Positions 9,176 through 20,994 of a stretch of 64,000 bases of DNA are shown here, piece after piece. Origin of the DNA: Pseudomonas sp. TNT3 (GTDB lineage Bacteria > Pseudomonadota > Gammaproteobacteria > Pseudomonadales > Pseudomonadaceae); contig NZ_WFGV02000002.1 of NCBI RefSeq assembly GCF_010095445.2, positions 1 through 64,000 on the forward strand, in the 5' to 3' direction. Position numbers and translations under genes: made by a program. The notes under the pieces are model-generated. The model was not told the origin of the DNA. It saw nothing but the letters and a program-made list of their open reading frames with translations, and searched no databases. How positions within the stretch are numbered: the first letter of the stretch is position 1; every line of letters starts with the position of its first letter.

Positions 9176-10134
9176 GGCGCGTACGCAAATACGTCGGCAC
9201 GCATCTGATGAGCATCCATACCCGCTTCGACCAGCGCATCCAGCGTGCCATAGACCATCGCCGGAGAGCCGCTCGCGTACACATGAAGTGGCTTCAGGTC
9301 CTGAAAGTCCTCGCATACCGCCTCATGCAGCATGCCGCAACGCCCTTCCCAGCCACATTGATCGCTGACGACTTTATGCAAAAACAGGTTAGGCAGCTTC
9401 CGCCATTCATCCCAATGCTCGATTTCATAGAAATCTTCAGGACGACGCACACCCCAATACAGATGGACCGGATGTTTGAAACCCGCAGCCCGGCAATGCT
9501 CGATCAGGCTATGGATCTGACCCATGCCCGTGCCAGCGGCAATCAGCACCAGTGGACCGTCCGGCAATTCCGCCAGATGGGTATCGCCGAACGGCATCTC
9601 GATGCGCACTAACGGGTTGCGTTGCAGCTGTTCGATCAGGCTGAGCGCACTACTTTCGCGCGCCAGCACATGGATTTGCAGGTCTCGTCCCGCGTGGGGT
9701 GCCGAGGCCAGGGAAAATGCGGATTTTTCGCCGTTCTCGCGCTCGATCATCAAATACTGACCGGCATGATAGCGAGGTGGTTTACCAGCGGGCGCTCGCA
9801 GGCTGACTCGCCAGGTGTCACCGCCGACGTCCCTGCATTCAATGACCTGACACGCCAAACTGCGCACCGGCAATTCTCCCAGCGCGAGCACGCCATCCCA
9901 CAGCACGATGCAGTCTTCCAGCGGCTCTGCTATGCAAGTGTAGAACTCGCCGTGGTCGCGCACATTGCCGGCCTGCTCGACCCGACCTTCCACCAACAGT
10001 GCAGCGCACACATGGCAATTGCCGTTGCGGCAGCTCTGCGGGCACTCATAGCCCAGGCGCCGCGCTCCATCAAGAATCCGCTCGCCGGGCAGAATCTCAA
10101 GCACTGCTCCGGAAGGCTGCAAGGTTACACGCAT
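9166..10134 (-). CDS. 2Fe-2S ferredoxin/FAD/NAD(P)H reductase (CDP-6-deoxyglucoseen reductase-like)
   Basis: A 322-residue one-chain reductase. Residues 1-90 are a plant-type [2Fe-2S] ferredoxin domain with C31, C35, C40, C43 and C67; the set C35-x4-C40-x2-C43...C67 gives the four ligands. A FAD domain follows (YHAGQYLMIERENGEKSAFSLASAP), then an NAD domain (LVLIAAGTGMGQIHSLIEH). The start at 10134 shares one base with the ubiD stop (TGATG), so it is translationally coupled and the longer frame to 10236 is rejected. Annotation as CDP-6-deoxy-glucoseen reductase is by family only. Proximity to ubiD suggests electron transfer in quinone or aromatic metabolism, which is inference. Confidence 0.85.
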   Translation of the reverse strand: MRVTLQPSGAVLEILPGERILDGARRLGYECPQSCRNGNCHVCAALLVEGRVEQAGNVRDHGEFYTCIAEPLEDCIVLWDGVLALGELPVRSLACQVIECRDVGGDTWRVSLRAPAGKPPRYHAGQYLMIERENGEKSAFSLASAPHAGRDLQIHVLARESSALSLIEQLQRNPLVRIEMPFGDTHLAELPDGPLVLIAAGTGMGQIHSLIEHCRAAGFKHPVHLYWGVRRPEDFYEIEHWDEWRKLPNLFLHKVVSDQCGWEGRCGMLHEAVCEDFQDLKPLHVYASGSPAMVYGTLDALVEAGMDAHQMRADVFAYAPRS

Positions 10135-11600
10135 CAATCTATTCCTAACTGATTCCAGATGGCATCGATCCGTTGGGTCACGGCTTCGTCCTTGACGATG
10201 ACCCGGCCCCACTCGCGGGTGGTTTCGCCCGGCCATTTATGCGTGGCATCGAGCCCCATCTTCGATCCCAGGCCGGATACCGGCGAGGCGAAGTCGAGGT
10301 AGTCGATCGGCGTGTTATCGATCATCACCGTGTCGCGCTTGGGGTCCATGCGCGTGGTGATGGCCCAGATCACGTCGTTCCAGTCACGTGCGTTGATATC
10401 GTCGTCACAGACGATAACGAACTTGGTGTACATAAACTGTCGCAAAAACGACCAGACACCCAGCATTACCCGCTTCGCATGGCCGGGATAGGACTTCTTC
10501 ATGGTCACAATGGCCATGCGGTACGAGCAGCCTTCAGGCGGCAGGTAGAAGTCGGTGATCTCCGGGAACTGCTTCTGCAGGATCGGCACGAACACTTCGT
10601 TCAGGGCGACACCCAGAATCGCCGGCTCATCCGGCGGACGACCGGTGTAGGTGCTGTGGTAGATCGGTTTGATCCGGTGGGTGATGCGCTCGACGGTGAA
10701 CACCGGGAAGCTGTCGACTTCGTTGTAGTAACCGGTGTGGTCGCCATACGGACCTTCGTCGGCCATTTCACCCGGATGAATCACGCCTTCAAGAATGATC
10801 TCGGCGGTGGCCGGTACTTGCAGATCGTTGCCCCGGCATTTCACCAGTTCGGTGCGGTTGCCCCGCAGCAGACCGGCGAAGGCGTATTCGGAGAGGCTGT
10901 CAGGGACAGGCGTCACGGCACCGAGGATGGTTGCCGGATCAGCGCCCAGGGCCACAGACACCGGGAACGGCTGACCAGGATGCTTCTCGCACCACTCACG
11001 ATAATCCAGCGCGCCGCCACGGTGGCTCAACCAGCGCATGATGACCTTGTTGCGGCCGATCACTTGCTGACGGTAGATACCCAGGTTCTGGCGATCTTTG
11101 TTCGGACCTTTGGTAACCGTCAGGCCCCACGTGATCAGCGGACCGACGTCGCCGGGCCAGCAGGTCTGCACGGGCAGCATCGCAAGGTCGACGTCGTCGC
11201 CTTCGATGACCACTTCCTGGCACACCGCGTCTTTGACGACTTTGGGTGCCATGGCGATGATCTTGCGAAAAATCGGCAGTTTGGACCAGGCGTCTTTCAG
11301 GCCCTTCGGTGGCTCGGGTTCCTTGAGGAACGCCAGCAGCTTACCGATTTCGCGCAACTCGCTGACCGCTTCGGCGCCCATACCCAGCGCGACGCGCTCA
11401 GGTGTGCCGAACAGGTTACCGAGTACAGGAATGTCGTAGCCCGTCGGGTTTTCGAAAAGCAGGGCCGGGCCCTTGGCACGCAAGGTGCGATCGCACACTT
11501 CGGTCATTTCGAGTACTGGGGACACCGGAACCTGGATGCGCTTGAGTTCGCCGCGCTTTTCCAGACCGCTGATAAAGTCGCGCAAGTCGCGATACTGCAT
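10134..11600 (-). CDS. ubiD: 4-hydroxy-3-polyprenylbenzoate decarboxylase UbiD
   Basis: A 488-residue prFMN-dependent decarboxylase that converts 4-hydroxy-3-polyprenylbenzoate to polyprenylphenol in ubiquinone synthesis. It begins [22 protein letters not shown] and contains [21 protein letters not shown] in the prFMN-binding region and the [21 protein letters not shown] core with the catalytic glutamate region. The length equals typical bacterial UbiD (about 490). It is followed in a 1-bp overlap by the ferredoxin reductase gene. Confidence 0.96.
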   Translation of the reverse strand: MQYRDLRDFISGLEKRGELKRIQVPVSPVLEMTEVCDRTLRAKGPALLFENPTGYDIPVLGNLFGTPERVALGMGAEAVSELREIGKLLAFLKEPEPPKGLKDAWSKLPIFRKIIAMAPKVVKDAVCQEVVIEGDDVDLAMLPVQTCWPGDVGPLITWGLTVTKGPNKDRQNLGIYRQQVIGRNKVIMRWLSHRGGALDYREWCEKHPGQPFPVSVALGADPATILGAVTPVPDSLSEYAFAGLLRGNRTELVKCRGNDLQVPATAEIILEGVIHPGEMADEGPYGDHTGYYNEVDSFPVFTVERITHRIKPIYHSTYTGRPPDEPAILGVALNEVFVPILQKQFPEITDFYLPPEGCSYRMAIVTMKKSYPGHAKRVMLGVWSFLRQFMYTKFVIVCDDDINARDWNDVIWAITTRMDPKRDTVMIDNTPIDYLDFASPVSGLGSKMGLDATHKWPGETTREWGRVIVKDEAVTQRIDAIWNQLGID

Positions 11601-11699
11601 GCGTGAGCCTCGTATTGCCGTGGCGTTCGGGGTTGGCAGTTTAGCGCCGAACCCTTCTGTTCAGAACAACGAACTGCCGTTCATCAAAAATCAGATAGC

Positions 11700-11725
11700 A
11701 AAAAGCCGGGTTTCCCCGGCTTTTG
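11700..11725 (-). terminator. Rho-gene terminator
   Basis: GCCGGG (11705-11710) pairs with CCCGGC (11715-11720) around a short loop. On the minus strand it is followed by TTTTT, 14 bp after the rho stop. Confidence 0.8.
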
Positions 11726-11738
11726 CTGGTCTATCGAC

Positions 11739-12998
11739 TTACTTGCGTTTCATCGACAGGAAGAACTCATCATTGGTCTTGGTCGTCTTCAACTTGTCGA
11801 CCAGGAACTCGATGGCAGCGATTTCGTCCATCGGGTGCAGCAGCTTGCGCAGAATCCACATGCGTTGCAACTCGTCGTCGGCCGTCAGCAACTCTTCACG
11901 GCGGGTGCCGGAACGGTTGATGTTGATGGCCGGGAAAACGCGTTTTTCAGCGATACGACGGTCCAGAGGCAGTTCCATGTTGCCGGTGCCTTTGAATTCT
12001 TCGTAGATCACTTCGTCCATCTTCGAGCCGGTTTCAACCAGCGCCGTGGCGATGATGGTCAGCGAACCGCCTTCTTCGATGTTCCGCGCGGCACCGAAGA
12101 AACGTTTCGGTTTCTCCAGGGCGTGGGCATCGACACCACCGGTGAGTACCTTGCCGGAGCTCGGGATCACGGTGTTGTAGGCGCGAGCCAGACGGGTGAT
12201 GGAGTCAAGCAGGATCACCACGTCTTTCTTGTGTTCGACCAGGCGCTTGGCCTTTTCGATCACCATTTCGGCAACCTGCACGTGGCGGGTTGGCGGCTCG
12301 TCGAACGTCGAGGCAACCACTTCGCCACGCACGGTGCGCTGCATTTCGGTTACTTCTTCCGGACGCTCATCGATCAGCAAAACGATCAGGTGAACTTCAG
12401 GGTTGTTACGAGCGATGTTCGCCGCGATGTTCTGCAGCATGATCGTCTTACCGGCTTTCGGCGGTGCAACGATCAGACCGCGCTGGCCTTTGCCGATCGG
12501 GGCGCACAGGTCGATCACACGACCGGTCAAATCTTCGGTGGAACCGTTGCCGGCTTCCATCTTCATGCGCACAGTCGGGAACAGCGGGGTCAGGTTCTCG
12601 AAGAGAATCTTGTTTTTCGCGTTCTCGGGACGATCGTAGTTGATCGTGTCGACCTTGAGCAGCGCGAAATAACGCTCGCCTTCCTTTGGAGGGCGGATCT
12701 TGCCAACGATGGTGTCACCGGTGCGCAAGTTGAAACGACGAATCTGGCTTGGCGAGACGTAGATATCGTCAGGGCCAGCGAGATAGGAAGCGTCAGCGGA
12801 GCGAAGGAAGCCGAAGCCGTCCTGGAGAATCTCCAGCACGCCATCACCGGAGATTTCCTCGCCGCTTTTAGCGTGCTTTTTGAGCAGGGAGAAAATCACG
12901 TCCTGCTTGCGCGAACGGGCCATATTTTCTATGCCCATCTGTTCGGCCAATTCGAGCAGTTCGGTAATCGGCTTTTGCTTGAGTTCAGTCAGATTCAT
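11739..12998 (-). CDS. rho: Transcription termination factor Rho
   Basis: A 419-residue hexameric RNA helicase that ends transcription. The N-terminal domain starts [19 protein letters not shown]. It is followed by the cold-shock-like RNA-binding domain ([30 protein letters not shown]), then the ATPase core with Walker [13 protein letters not shown], Walker [17 protein letters not shown] and the Q/R loops. The length matches E. coli Rho (419). It is monocistronic, with an unusually long leader and its own terminator. Confidence 0.98.
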   Translation of the reverse strand: MNLTELKQKPITELLELAEQMGIENMARSRKQDVIFSLLKKHAKSGEEISGDGVLEILQDGFGFLRSADASYLAGPDDIYVSPSQIRRFNLRTGDTIVGKIRPPKEGERYFALLKVDTINYDRPENAKNKILFENLTPLFPTVRMKMEAGNGSTEDLTGRVIDLCAPIGKGQRGLIVAPPKAGKTIMLQNIAANIARNNPEVHLIVLLIDERPEEVTEMQRTVRGEVVASTFDEPPTRHVQVAEMVIEKAKRLVEHKKDVVILLDSITRLARAYNTVIPSSGKVLTGGVDAHALEKPKRFFGAARNIEEGGSLTIIATALVETGSKMDEVIYEEFKGTGNMELPLDRRIAEKRVFPAININRSGTRREELLTADDELQRMWILRKLLHPMDEIAAIEFLVDKLKTTKTNDEFFLSMKRK

Positions 12999-13193
12999 AT
13001 AGGAATGACGTAATCATTTATGGAGGGGGGAAATTAAGCTTTTGGCTTAATGAGGCCGCGCCGCAGAGAAGGCGACAGGATCGCGTACTTATTCGAAAAG
13101 GAGTGCGTCGGCGACGGCTAGCAGGGGGCAATGGAGAAACCAGTGCGGGGCCGAATGTACCACCTGAGTTTCGGAGCGTCTAGCCCTCAATAA
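12999..13193 (-). promoter_or_regulatory. Long rho leader, probable Pseudomon-Rho RNA region
   Basis: About 195 bp of non-coding sequence lies between the trxA terminator and the rho start. It holds a hairpin (ATTAAGC/GCTTAAT near 13033-13051) and a GGGGGG/CCCCCC-rich tract close to the start codon. A conserved RNA structure called Pseudomon-Rho is known upstream of rho in this genus. I infer it is here from position and could not fold or match the covariance model. Confidence 0.45.
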
Positions 13194-13227
13194 CGAAAAA
13201 GCCCCGCAATTAGCGGGGCCTTTTTTC
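13194..13227. terminator. trxA terminator (bidirectional)
   Basis: AAAAAGCCCCGC/GCGGGGCCTTTTTT forms a 7-bp GC stem (13201-13207 with 13213-13219) and a 5-nt loop. Runs of A and T on both sides allow termination in either direction. Confidence 0.88.
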
Positions 13228-13246
13228 GGACACTTTACATCGACAC

Positions 13247-13576
13247 TTAGATGTTGGCGTCGAGGAAAGCAGCCAGTTGCGACTTCGACAGTGCGCCGAC
13301 CTTGGTCGCTTCAACGTTTCCGTTCTTGAACAGCATCAGGGTCGGGATACCACGCACGCCGTGCTTGGCCGGAGTTTCCTGGTTCTCGTCGATGTTCAGC
13401 TTGGCAATAGTCAGCTTGCCTTTGTAGGTTTCTGCAATCTCGTCCAGAACAGGAGCGATCATTTTGCAAGGGCCGCACCATTCAGCCCAGTAGTCGACCA
13501 GTACAGCGCCTTCGGCCTTGAGTACATCGGCCTCGAAGCTAGCGTCGCTAACGTGTTTGATAAGATCGCTGCTCAT
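13247..13576 (-). CDS. trxA: Thioredoxin 1
   Basis: A 109-residue cytoplasmic thiol-disulfide reductant with the active site WCGPC (C34 and C37) and the conserved cis-proline loop [11 protein letters not shown]. The size matches E. coli TrxA (109). It is transcribed alone, divergent from ppx, and ends in a strong terminator before the rho leader. Confidence 0.97.
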   Translation of the reverse strand: MSSDLIKHVSDASFEADVLKAEGAVLVDYWAEWCGPCKMIAPVLDEIAETYKGKLTIAKLNIDENQETPAKHGVRGIPTLMLFKNGNVEATKVGALSKSQLAAFLDANI

Positions 13577-13880
13577 GGAAGTCTCCAGGTTGTAAGCAAA
13601 AAAACGTGGCCCATCATAGCTGCCCTTCCCTCGTTCAGGAAGGTGCAGATGATTGAGTCTCGCTATGGTGCTGCATGAGTTTGGGTATAGCTCAAGTCAA
13701 GGAGTGACGGGGCCGGAGGAGAGAAATTCGGTGCGTAATCCGACATTGGGTGCTTTCAAGGCAGCCATCGCGAGCAGTCACCGGCTTTCCTGCGCCGGAT
13801 CAATGCTTTGAACACTGCGCGTTGGCGGCAGCGTTTGATCGTGGCACGATGTCGAGGTTATCGACCGAGACCCCCTGACC
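13577..13880. other. Divergent trxA/ppx promoter region
   Basis: This 304-bp gap has no convincing gene. It contains a 6-bp hairpin (CCTTCC 13624-13629 with GGAAGG 13638-13643) near the trxA side. I see no clear sigma-70 boxes or Pho box. Confidence 0.4.
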
Positions 13881-15383
13881 ATGCCGCAATCCCAAGCCAA
13901 GAATCTGTCCCTGATCGCCGCAATCGACCTGGGCTCTAACAGCTTTCACATGGTCGTGGCCAAAGCCCAGAACGGCGAAATCCGTATTCTCGAACGTCTC
14001 GGGGAGAAGGTTCAGCTGGCCGCCGGCATCGACGATGAACGCCAACTCAACGAAGAATCCATGCAACGCGGCCTGGACTGCCTGAAGCGCTTTGCCCAAC
14101 TGATCAACGGTATGCCTTTGGGTGCCGTGCGAATCGTTGGCACCAACGCCCTGCGTGAAGCCCGCAACCGCGGCGAATTCATCCGCCGCGCCGAAGCCAT
14201 TCTCGGACACCCCGTGGAAGTCATCTCCGGCCGCGAAGAAGCGCGCCTGATTTACCTCGGCGTTTCCCACACCCTCGCCGACACCCCGGGCAAACGTCTG
14301 GTGGCGGACATCGGCGGCGGCAGTACTGAATTCATCATCGGCCAGCGTTTCGAACCGCTGCTGCGCGAAAGCCTGCAAATGGGCTGCGTGAGCTTCACCC
14401 AGCGCTATTTCAAGGACGGCAAGATCACTCCGGCCCGCTACGCCCAGGCGTACACGGCGGCACGCCTGGAGATCATGAGCATCGAACACGCCCTGCACCG
14501 CCTGACCTGGGATGAAGCCATCGGCTCCTCGGGCACCATCCGCGCCATCGGCCTAGCGCTAAAGGCTGGCGGTCATGGTACCGGCGAGGTGAATGCCGAA
14601 GGCCTCGCCTGGCTCAAGCGCAAGCTGTTCAAACTGGGCGACGTCGAGAAAATCGATTTCGAAGGCATCAAGCCTGACCGTCGGGCGATTTTCCCGGCCG
14701 GCCTGGCGATTCTTGAAGCAATCTTCGATGCCCTCGAACTGCAGCGCATGGACCACTGTGAAGGCGCCCTTCGCGAAGGCGTGCTGTACGACCTGCTGGG
14801 CCGTCATCATCACGAAGACGTCCGCGAGCGCACTCTCAGCTCGTTGATGGAGCGTTATCACGTCGATCTGGAACAGGCTGCACGGGTTGAACGCAAAGCG
14901 CTGCACGCGTTCGATCAAGTTGCCGAAGATTGGGACCTGGACGAGGGTGTCTGGCGTGAATTGCTCGGCTGGGCAGCCAAGGTCCATGAAGTGGGCCTGG
15001 ACATTGCTCACTATCATTACCACAAGCACGGCGCCTACCTGATCGAGCACTCCGACCTTGCCGGATTCTCCCGAGAAGACCAGCAAATGCTCGCTTTACT
15101 GGTGCGTGGTCATCGACGCAACATTCCAAAAGACAAGTTTGCCGAGTTTGGTGATGACGGCATCAAGCTGATTCGCCTGTGCGTTCTGTTGCGCTTTGCA
15201 ATCCTGTTCCATCACATCCGCGGCACACAGGAAATGCCTCAGGTGATACTGCGCGCCAATCGCGACAGTCTGGATGTGTTGTTCCCGGCCAACTGGCTGG
15301 ACGAAAACCAGCTGACCCAGGCTGATTTCGCGCTGGAAGCGGAATGGCTGACGCGGGTTGGTTTCGTGCTCAACGTCCGTTAA
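13881..15383 (+). CDS. ppx: Exopolyphosphatase
   Basis: A 500-residue Ppx/GppA enzyme that releases phosphate from the ends of polyphosphate. The first ASKHA phosphate loop is [19 protein letters not shown] near residue 12, and the second is [15 protein letters not shown] near residue 140. A C-terminal HD-like helical domain follows ([20 protein letters not shown]). The length matches P. aeruginosa Ppx (506). It converges on ppk, the polyphosphate-making kinase, as in P. aeruginosa, unlike the ppk-ppx operon of E. coli. Confidence 0.96.
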   Translation: MPQSQAKNLSLIAAIDLGSNSFHMVVAKAQNGEIRILERLGEKVQLAAGIDDERQLNEESMQRGLDCLKRFAQLINGMPLGAVRIVGTNALREARNRGEFIRRAEAILGHPVEVISGREEARLIYLGVSHTLADTPGKRLVADIGGGSTEFIIGQRFEPLLRESLQMGCVSFTQRYFKDGKITPARYAQAYTAARLEIMSIEHALHRLTWDEAIGSSGTIRAIGLALKAGGHGTGEVNAEGLAWLKRKLFKLGDVEKIDFEGIKPDRRAIFPAGLAILEAIFDALELQRMDHCEGALREGVLYDLLGRHHHEDVRERTLSSLMERYHVDLEQAARVERKALHAFDQVAEDWDLDEGVWRELLGWAAKVHEVGLDIAHYHYHKHGAYLIEHSDLAGFSREDQQMLALLVRGHRRNIPKDKFAEFGDDGIKLIRLCVLLRFAILFHHIRGTQEMPQVILRANRDSLDVLFPANWLDENQLTQADFALEAEWLTRVGFVLNVR

Positions 15384-15409
15384 AGCTGTCGCGGTATTTG
15401 ATGATTCGC

Positions 15410-15500
15410 ACCCCCTGTAGGAGCTGCCGAAGGCTGCGATCTTTTGATTCTTAAAAGCAAGATCAAAAGATCGCAGCCTTCGGCAGCTCCTACAGGGGGT
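15410..15500. repeat. Perfect 39-bp inverted repeat (REP doublet) between ppx and ppk
   Basis: Arms 15410-15448 and 15462-15500 are exact reverse complements over 39 bp with a 13-nt loop. The core is TGTAGGAGCTGCCGAAGGCT followed by GCGATCTTTTGAT. The same core occurs singly at 21671-21703 and 53053-53090, so it is a dispersed Pseudomonas REP-type element. Confidence 0.9.
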
Positions 15501-15518
15501 GGTTCAGGCAGATAAATA

Positions 15519-15551
15519 AAAATGGCGATCCGCAGGGATCGCCATTTTTTT
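15519..15551. terminator. ppk terminator (bidirectional)
   Basis: AATGGCGATCC (15521-15531) pairs with GGATCGCCATT (15536-15546) around a 4-nt loop. A T-run follows on the plus strand and a T-rich tract on the minus strand. It can serve both ppk and ppx. Confidence 0.88.
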
Positions 15552-15568
15552 GCTTCGACTAATGCTGC

Positions 15569-17791
15569 TTAACGCACTGCCAGAATCGGACTGCCCAACC
15601 GCTCCAGCAGCGTGGCCTGGGCACTGCGTGGGTTCTGGTTGCCGGTCGGCGTATTGCGGATGTAGCGACCGTCAGACTGCAGGCTCCAGCTGTGAGTGTT
15701 ATCGGTGAGATAAAGCTCCAGCTCTTTCTTGACCCGCATGACCAGCTTCTTGCCCTCCACCGGGAAACAGGTCTCGACGCGCTTGTCGAGGTTGCGCTCC
15801 ATCCAGTCGGCGCTGGACAGGAACATCTGTTCTTCGCCGCCATTGAGGAAGTAGAAGACCCGGGTGTGCTCCAGGAAGCGACCGATGATCGAGCGCACGT
15901 GAATGTTGTGCGAAACCCCGGCGATGCCAGGACGCAGGCAGCACATGCCGCGCACCACCAGATCGATACGCACCCCGGACTGGCTGGCCTTGTACAACGC
16001 GCGAATGATCTTCGGATCGGTCAGCGAGTTGAACTTGGCGATGATGTGCGCCGGTTTGCCGTCGAGGGCGAACTGGGTCTCCCGGGCAATCATGTCGAGC
16101 ATGCCCTTCTTCAGCGTGAAGGGTGCGTGCAGCAGCTTCTTCATGCGCAGGGTTTTACCCATGCCGATCAACTGACTGAACAACTTGCCGACGTCTTCGC
16201 ACAAGGCGTCGTCCGACGTCAGCAGGCTGTAGTCGGTGTACAGACGGGCGTTGGCCGCGTGGTAGTTACCGGTGCCCAAGTGCGCGTAACGCACGATCTC
16301 ACCGGCTTCGCGGCGCAGGATCAGCATCATCTTGGCGTGCGTCTTGAAGCCGACCACTCCGTAGATCACTACTGCGCCGGCTGCCTGCAGACGGCTGGCG
16401 AGTTGCAGGTTGGACTCTTCATCGAACCGCGCACGCAATTCGATCACCGCGGTGACTTCCTTGCCGTTGCGCGCGGCATCGACCAGTGCATCGACAATTT
16501 CCGAGTTGGCGCCGGAGCGGTACAGCGTCTGACGGACTGCCAGTACATGCGGGTCCTTCGCGGCCTGACGCAGCAGGTCGACGACCGGCGTGAAGGACTC
16601 GAACGGGTGCAGCAGCAGGATGTCCTGCTTGCTGATCACGCTGAAGATGTTCTCGCTGTTCTGCAGCAGCTTCGGGATCTGCGGCGTGAACGGCATGTAT
16701 TGCAGCTCGCGCTGACTGTCCAGACCGGTGATGCTGAACAGACGGGTCAGGTTCACCGGGCCGTTGACCTGATACAGCTCGGTTTCGTGCAGGTTGAACT
16801 GCTTGAGCAAGTAGTCGGACAGGTGTTTAGGGCAAGTGTCGGCCACTTCCAGACGCACCGCGTCACCGTAGCGACGGGAAAACAGCTCGCCGCGCAGGGC
16901 GCGTGCCAGGTCTTCCACGTCTTCGGTATCCACCGCGAGGTCGGCGTTTCGGGTCAGGCGGAACTGGTAGCAGCCCTTGACCTTCATGCCCTGGAACAGG
17001 TCATCGGCGTGCGCGTGGATCATTGACGACAGGAACACATAATTGTCGCCAGAGCCGCCCACTTCTTCCGGCAACTTGATAACGCGCGGGAGTAGACGCG
17101 GGGCCGGAATGATCGCCAGACCGGAATCGCGACCGAAAGCGTCGATGCCTTCGAGCTCGACGATGAAGTTCAGGCTCTTGTTCACCAACAGCGGGAACGG
17201 GTGCGTCGGGTCGAGGCCGATCGGGGTGATGATCGGCGCGATCTCGTCGCGGAAATAACGGCGCACCCAGGTTTTGATCTTGGTGGTCCAGTGACGCCGA
17301 CGGATGAAGCGGACCTGATGCTTTTCCAGTTCCGGCAACAGAATGTCGTTGAGGATCGCGTACTGGCGGTCGACGTGGCCGTGTACCAGCTCACTGATGC
17401 GCGCCAGAGCCTGATGCGGTTGCAGGCCGTCGGCACCGGCTTGTTCACGGGCGAAGGTGATCTGCTTCTTCAGGCCGGCAACACGAATCTCGAAGAACTC
17501 GTCCAGGTTGCTGGAGAAGATCAGCAGGAACTTCAGCCGCTCCAGCAAGGGGTAGGACTCATCCAGCGCCTGCTCCAGCACCCGGATGTTGAACTGCAGT
17601 TGCGAGAGCTCGCGGTGGATGTACAGGCTGCTGTCATCCAGGCCGGGAATGGCAATCGCGGGCGCCGACGAAACGGGCTCGGCCACTACCGTGGGTGGAG
17701 CAGGCTCAAGTTCCGGTGGCGTTTCGGCGATTTGCTCCACCACGGGTTGAGCTTCTTTTACGGCAACTTCAGTGAGTCCTTCGGTATTCAT
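15569..17791 (-). CDS. ppk: Polyphosphate kinase 1
   Basis: A 740-residue enzyme that polymerises the gamma phosphate of ATP into polyphosphate. The N-terminal about 45 residues are a low-complexity Pro/Glu/Val extension. The PPK1 N-domain follows ([21 protein letters not shown]). The catalytic region contains the phosphorylated histidine in [23 protein letters not shown] and a second conserved histidine near [22 protein letters not shown]. The start has AGGAAAAGG upstream and lies 17 bp after the hemB stop, so it may be co-transcribed with hemB. Confidence 0.96.
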   Translation of the reverse strand: MNTEGLTEVAVKEAQPVVEQIAETPPELEPAPPTVVAEPVSSAPAIAIPGLDDSSLYIHRELSQLQFNIRVLEQALDESYPLLERLKFLLIFSSNLDEFFEIRVAGLKKQITFAREQAGADGLQPHQALARISELVHGHVDRQYAILNDILLPELEKHQVRFIRRRHWTTKIKTWVRRYFRDEIAPIITPIGLDPTHPFPLLVNKSLNFIVELEGIDAFGRDSGLAIIPAPRLLPRVIKLPEEVGGSGDNYVFLSSMIHAHADDLFQGMKVKGCYQFRLTRNADLAVDTEDVEDLARALRGELFSRRYGDAVRLEVADTCPKHLSDYLLKQFNLHETELYQVNGPVNLTRLFSITGLDSQRELQYMPFTPQIPKLLQNSENIFSVISKQDILLLHPFESFTPVVDLLRQAAKDPHVLAVRQTLYRSGANSEIVDALVDAARNGKEVTAVIELRARFDEESNLQLASRLQAAGAVVIYGVVGFKTHAKMMLILRREAGEIVRYAHLGTGNYHAANARLYTDYSLLTSDDALCEDVGKLFSQLIGMGKTLRMKKLLHAPFTLKKGMLDMIARETQFALDGKPAHIIAKFNSLTDPKIIRALYKASQSGVRIDLVVRGMCCLRPGIAGVSHNIHVRSIIGRFLEHTRVFYFLNGGEEQMFLSSADWMERNLDKRVETCFPVEGKKLVMRVKKELELYLTDNTHSWSLQSDGRYIRNTPTGNQNPRSAQATLLERLGSPILAVR

Positions 17792-17808
17792 GACCTTTTC
17801 CTGGAGGG

Positions 17809-18975
<1,167 letters not shown>

Positions 18976-19030
18976 TCATGAATGTGCACGAAGGGTTAGG
19001 CTGCGCGTTCATTTCGCCAGCACCCAGACA

Positions 19031-19663
19031 ATGCTCCAGCAATTTCTTCAGGAATTCGGGTATTTCGCCCTCTTTCTCGGCACGTTCTTCGAAGGCGAAA
19101 CCATTCTGGTGCTCGCAGGCTTCCTCGCGTTTCGCGGATACATGGACATCAAGATCGTCACCATCGTGGCGTTCTGTGGCAGTTACGCGGGTGACCAGCT
19201 GTGGTACTTCCTGGGTCGCAAGCACGGGCGCAAGTTGCTCGCGCGCAAGCCACGCTGGCAGTTGCTGGGTGATCGGGCACTGGAGCATATCCGCAAGCAC
19301 CCCGACATCTGGGTCCTGAGTTTTCGGTTTGTCTACGGTTTGCGCACCGTCATGCCCGTGGCGATTGGCCTGTCGGGCTATCCGCCCGGACGCTATCTGT
19401 TGCTGAACGGCATAGGCGCGGCGATCTGGGCAAGCGCGCTGGCAGCGGCGGCTTATCACTTCGGCGCGGTGCTTGAAGGCATGCTCGGCAGCGTCAAGAA
19501 ATACGAGCTATGGGTGCTCGGCGCCCTGCTGGTGCTGGGTGTCGGCCTGTGGCTGCGCCGGCGCTTCAAGAACGCTCGCCTGGCCAGGAAAGTCTACGCT
19601 GACGAGCAAGCCCTGAAGGCCGAACAGGCCAAAGCTGACGCGACTAAGACGCCAACCGAGTAA
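19031..19663 (+). CDS. DedA-family membrane protein
   Basis: A 210-residue inner-membrane protein with the DedA signature near the N-terminus (FALFLGTFFEGETILVLAGFLA) and the conserved glycine/arginine segment LSFRFVYGLRTVMPVAIGLSGYPPGRYL. The tail is charged (KVYADEQALKAEQAKADATK). DedA proteins act as lipid scramblases or transporters involved in envelope homeostasis. No good ribosome site precedes the ATG, so the start could be a few codons off. Its last 20 bp overlap the convergent hydroxylase gene. Confidence 0.85.
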   Translation: MLQQFLQEFGYFALFLGTFFEGETILVLAGFLAFRGYMDIKIVTIVAFCGSYAGDQLWYFLGRKHGRKLLARKPRWQLLGDRALEHIRKHPDIWVLSFRFVYGLRTVMPVAIGLSGYPPGRYLLLNGIGAAIWASALAAAAYHFGAVLEGMLGSVKKYELWVLGALLVLGVGLWLRRRFKNARLARKVYADEQALKAEQAKADATKTPTE

Positions 19664-20879
19664 CCCGGTCTCTGCAGCAGTAGAGGCCGATCCCGCTCAG
19701 CAGGCTGTAACTCAGCAACGCGATCCAGCCCACCGCACTGGCGGGCCACAGCCCGACCATCGGCGCCAGCCATACCAGCGGCACGTTCGAAGCCAGCCTC
19801 AGCAGCTCGAGCTTCACCGCCCACGGCCGATTCTCCAGGGCGACGCCCAACGTGAACAATCCCAACGCCACTGCGCCCCAGCCGAGCACCAGTGCGGCGC
19901 TCGACAGGCTTCGCTCCATATTCATCAAATAGCTGCCAAGCGCGATGTAGACGCAAAACTGCAGCGCCACATACACCTGCTGACGCCCGTCCAGAGGCAC
20001 TTCAAACTTGCGGAACTGACTCAGGTCCGGCTTGCTCATCGGGTGGCTTGCCGCGACATCTGCCGGGCGCCATCCGGTGCGCATGAACCAGATGCGCAGC
20101 TTGTCCCGTCTGCTCTGCGTCCGTCGCGCGTCATCCCACAACTGCACGTAAAACTGCACGTTCGCCCACAGTGGGTTCCAGCTCGCGAGCGGTGTGGTCA
20201 CGCCGAAGATAACCGGCTCGTTGTCGTCTTCTTCCTGGAACGAGCCAAACAGACGGTCCCAAATAATGAACACACCGCCATAGTTGCGATCCATGTAGAG
20301 AGCGTTCTGTGCATGGTGAGCCCGATGATTGGATGGCGTGACAAAAAACCACTCGTACCAGCCAAGTTTGGGAATGTGTCGGGTATGCACCCAGAATTGG
20401 TAAAGCAGGTTCAGCGCCGCGACGCTGATGAACACCAGCAGCGGTACACCCAGCACGGCCATGGGCAGGTAGAAAATCCAGCTCAGCAAGAAGCCGGTGC
20501 TGGTTTGGCGCAAAGCCGTGGAGAGGTTGTAGTCCTCGCTCTGGTGATGCACCGAATGCGCGGCCCAGAGAATGTTGCGTTCATGGCCCATACGATGCAG
20601 CCAGTAGTAGCAGAAATCGTAAAGGACAAAGGCAAACACCCAGACCCAGACGCTGTCGGCAGACAGCTCGAACAGCGCCAGATGCTTGAGCGCATAGGCA
20701 TAGGTCAGCAACCCGACACCTTTGGTCAGCAGTCCCGTGGTGGTCGACAAGACACCGGTGCTGATGCTGTTGATCGCGTCGGCGATCCGGTAATTGCTCA
20801 TCCCGCGCCAACGGTCAGCCAACAGCTCTACGGCGATCAGCACCAGGAAAAACGGAACGGCATACAGAATGAGGTCCAT
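19644..20879 (-). CDS. Sterol desaturase/fatty acid hydroxylase superfamily protein
   Basis: A 411-residue integral membrane di-iron protein. The eight-histidine pattern is visible as HRMGHE, HSVHHQSEDYN and HRAHHAQN in the middle of the chain. TM helices flank these motifs and about 130 further residues with several TM helices form an extra C-terminal domain. The family hydroxylates or desaturates lipids or alkyl ethers. The substrate is unknown. It is monocistronic and divergent from elbB. Confidence 0.85.
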   Translation of the reverse strand: MDLILYAVPFFLVLIAVELLADRWRGMSNYRIADAINSISTGVLSTTTGLLTKGVGLLTYAYALKHLALFELSADSVWVWVFAFVLYDFCYYWLHRMGHERNILWAAHSVHHQSEDYNLSTALRQTSTGFLLSWIFYLPMAVLGVPLLVFISVAALNLLYQFWVHTRHIPKLGWYEWFFVTPSNHRAHHAQNALYMDRNYGGVFIIWDRLFGSFQEEDDNEPVIFGVTTPLASWNPLWANVQFYVQLWDDARRTQSRRDKLRIWFMRTGWRPADVAASHPMSKPDLSQFRKFEVPLDGRQQVYVALQFCVYIALGSYLMNMERSLSSAALVLGWGAVALGLFTLGVALENRPWAVKLELLRLASNVPLVWLAPMVGLWPASAVGWIALLSYSLLSGIGLYCCRDRVTRLAS

Positions 20880-20994
20880 GACGCGTCCTGATCGGGATCT
20901 TGAACACAGATCCTAGGTGTAGCCGCCCATTATCCCTATGGCAACCGATGACAAATTAGTGGACATTTAGCGCCATAAATAAGGAGAAAAGCCC

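Noticed and set aside
10173..11606. 477-residue ORF antisense to ubiD
   Set aside because: Shadow of a conserved full-length enzyme, with biased His/Arg/Asp content and no motif.
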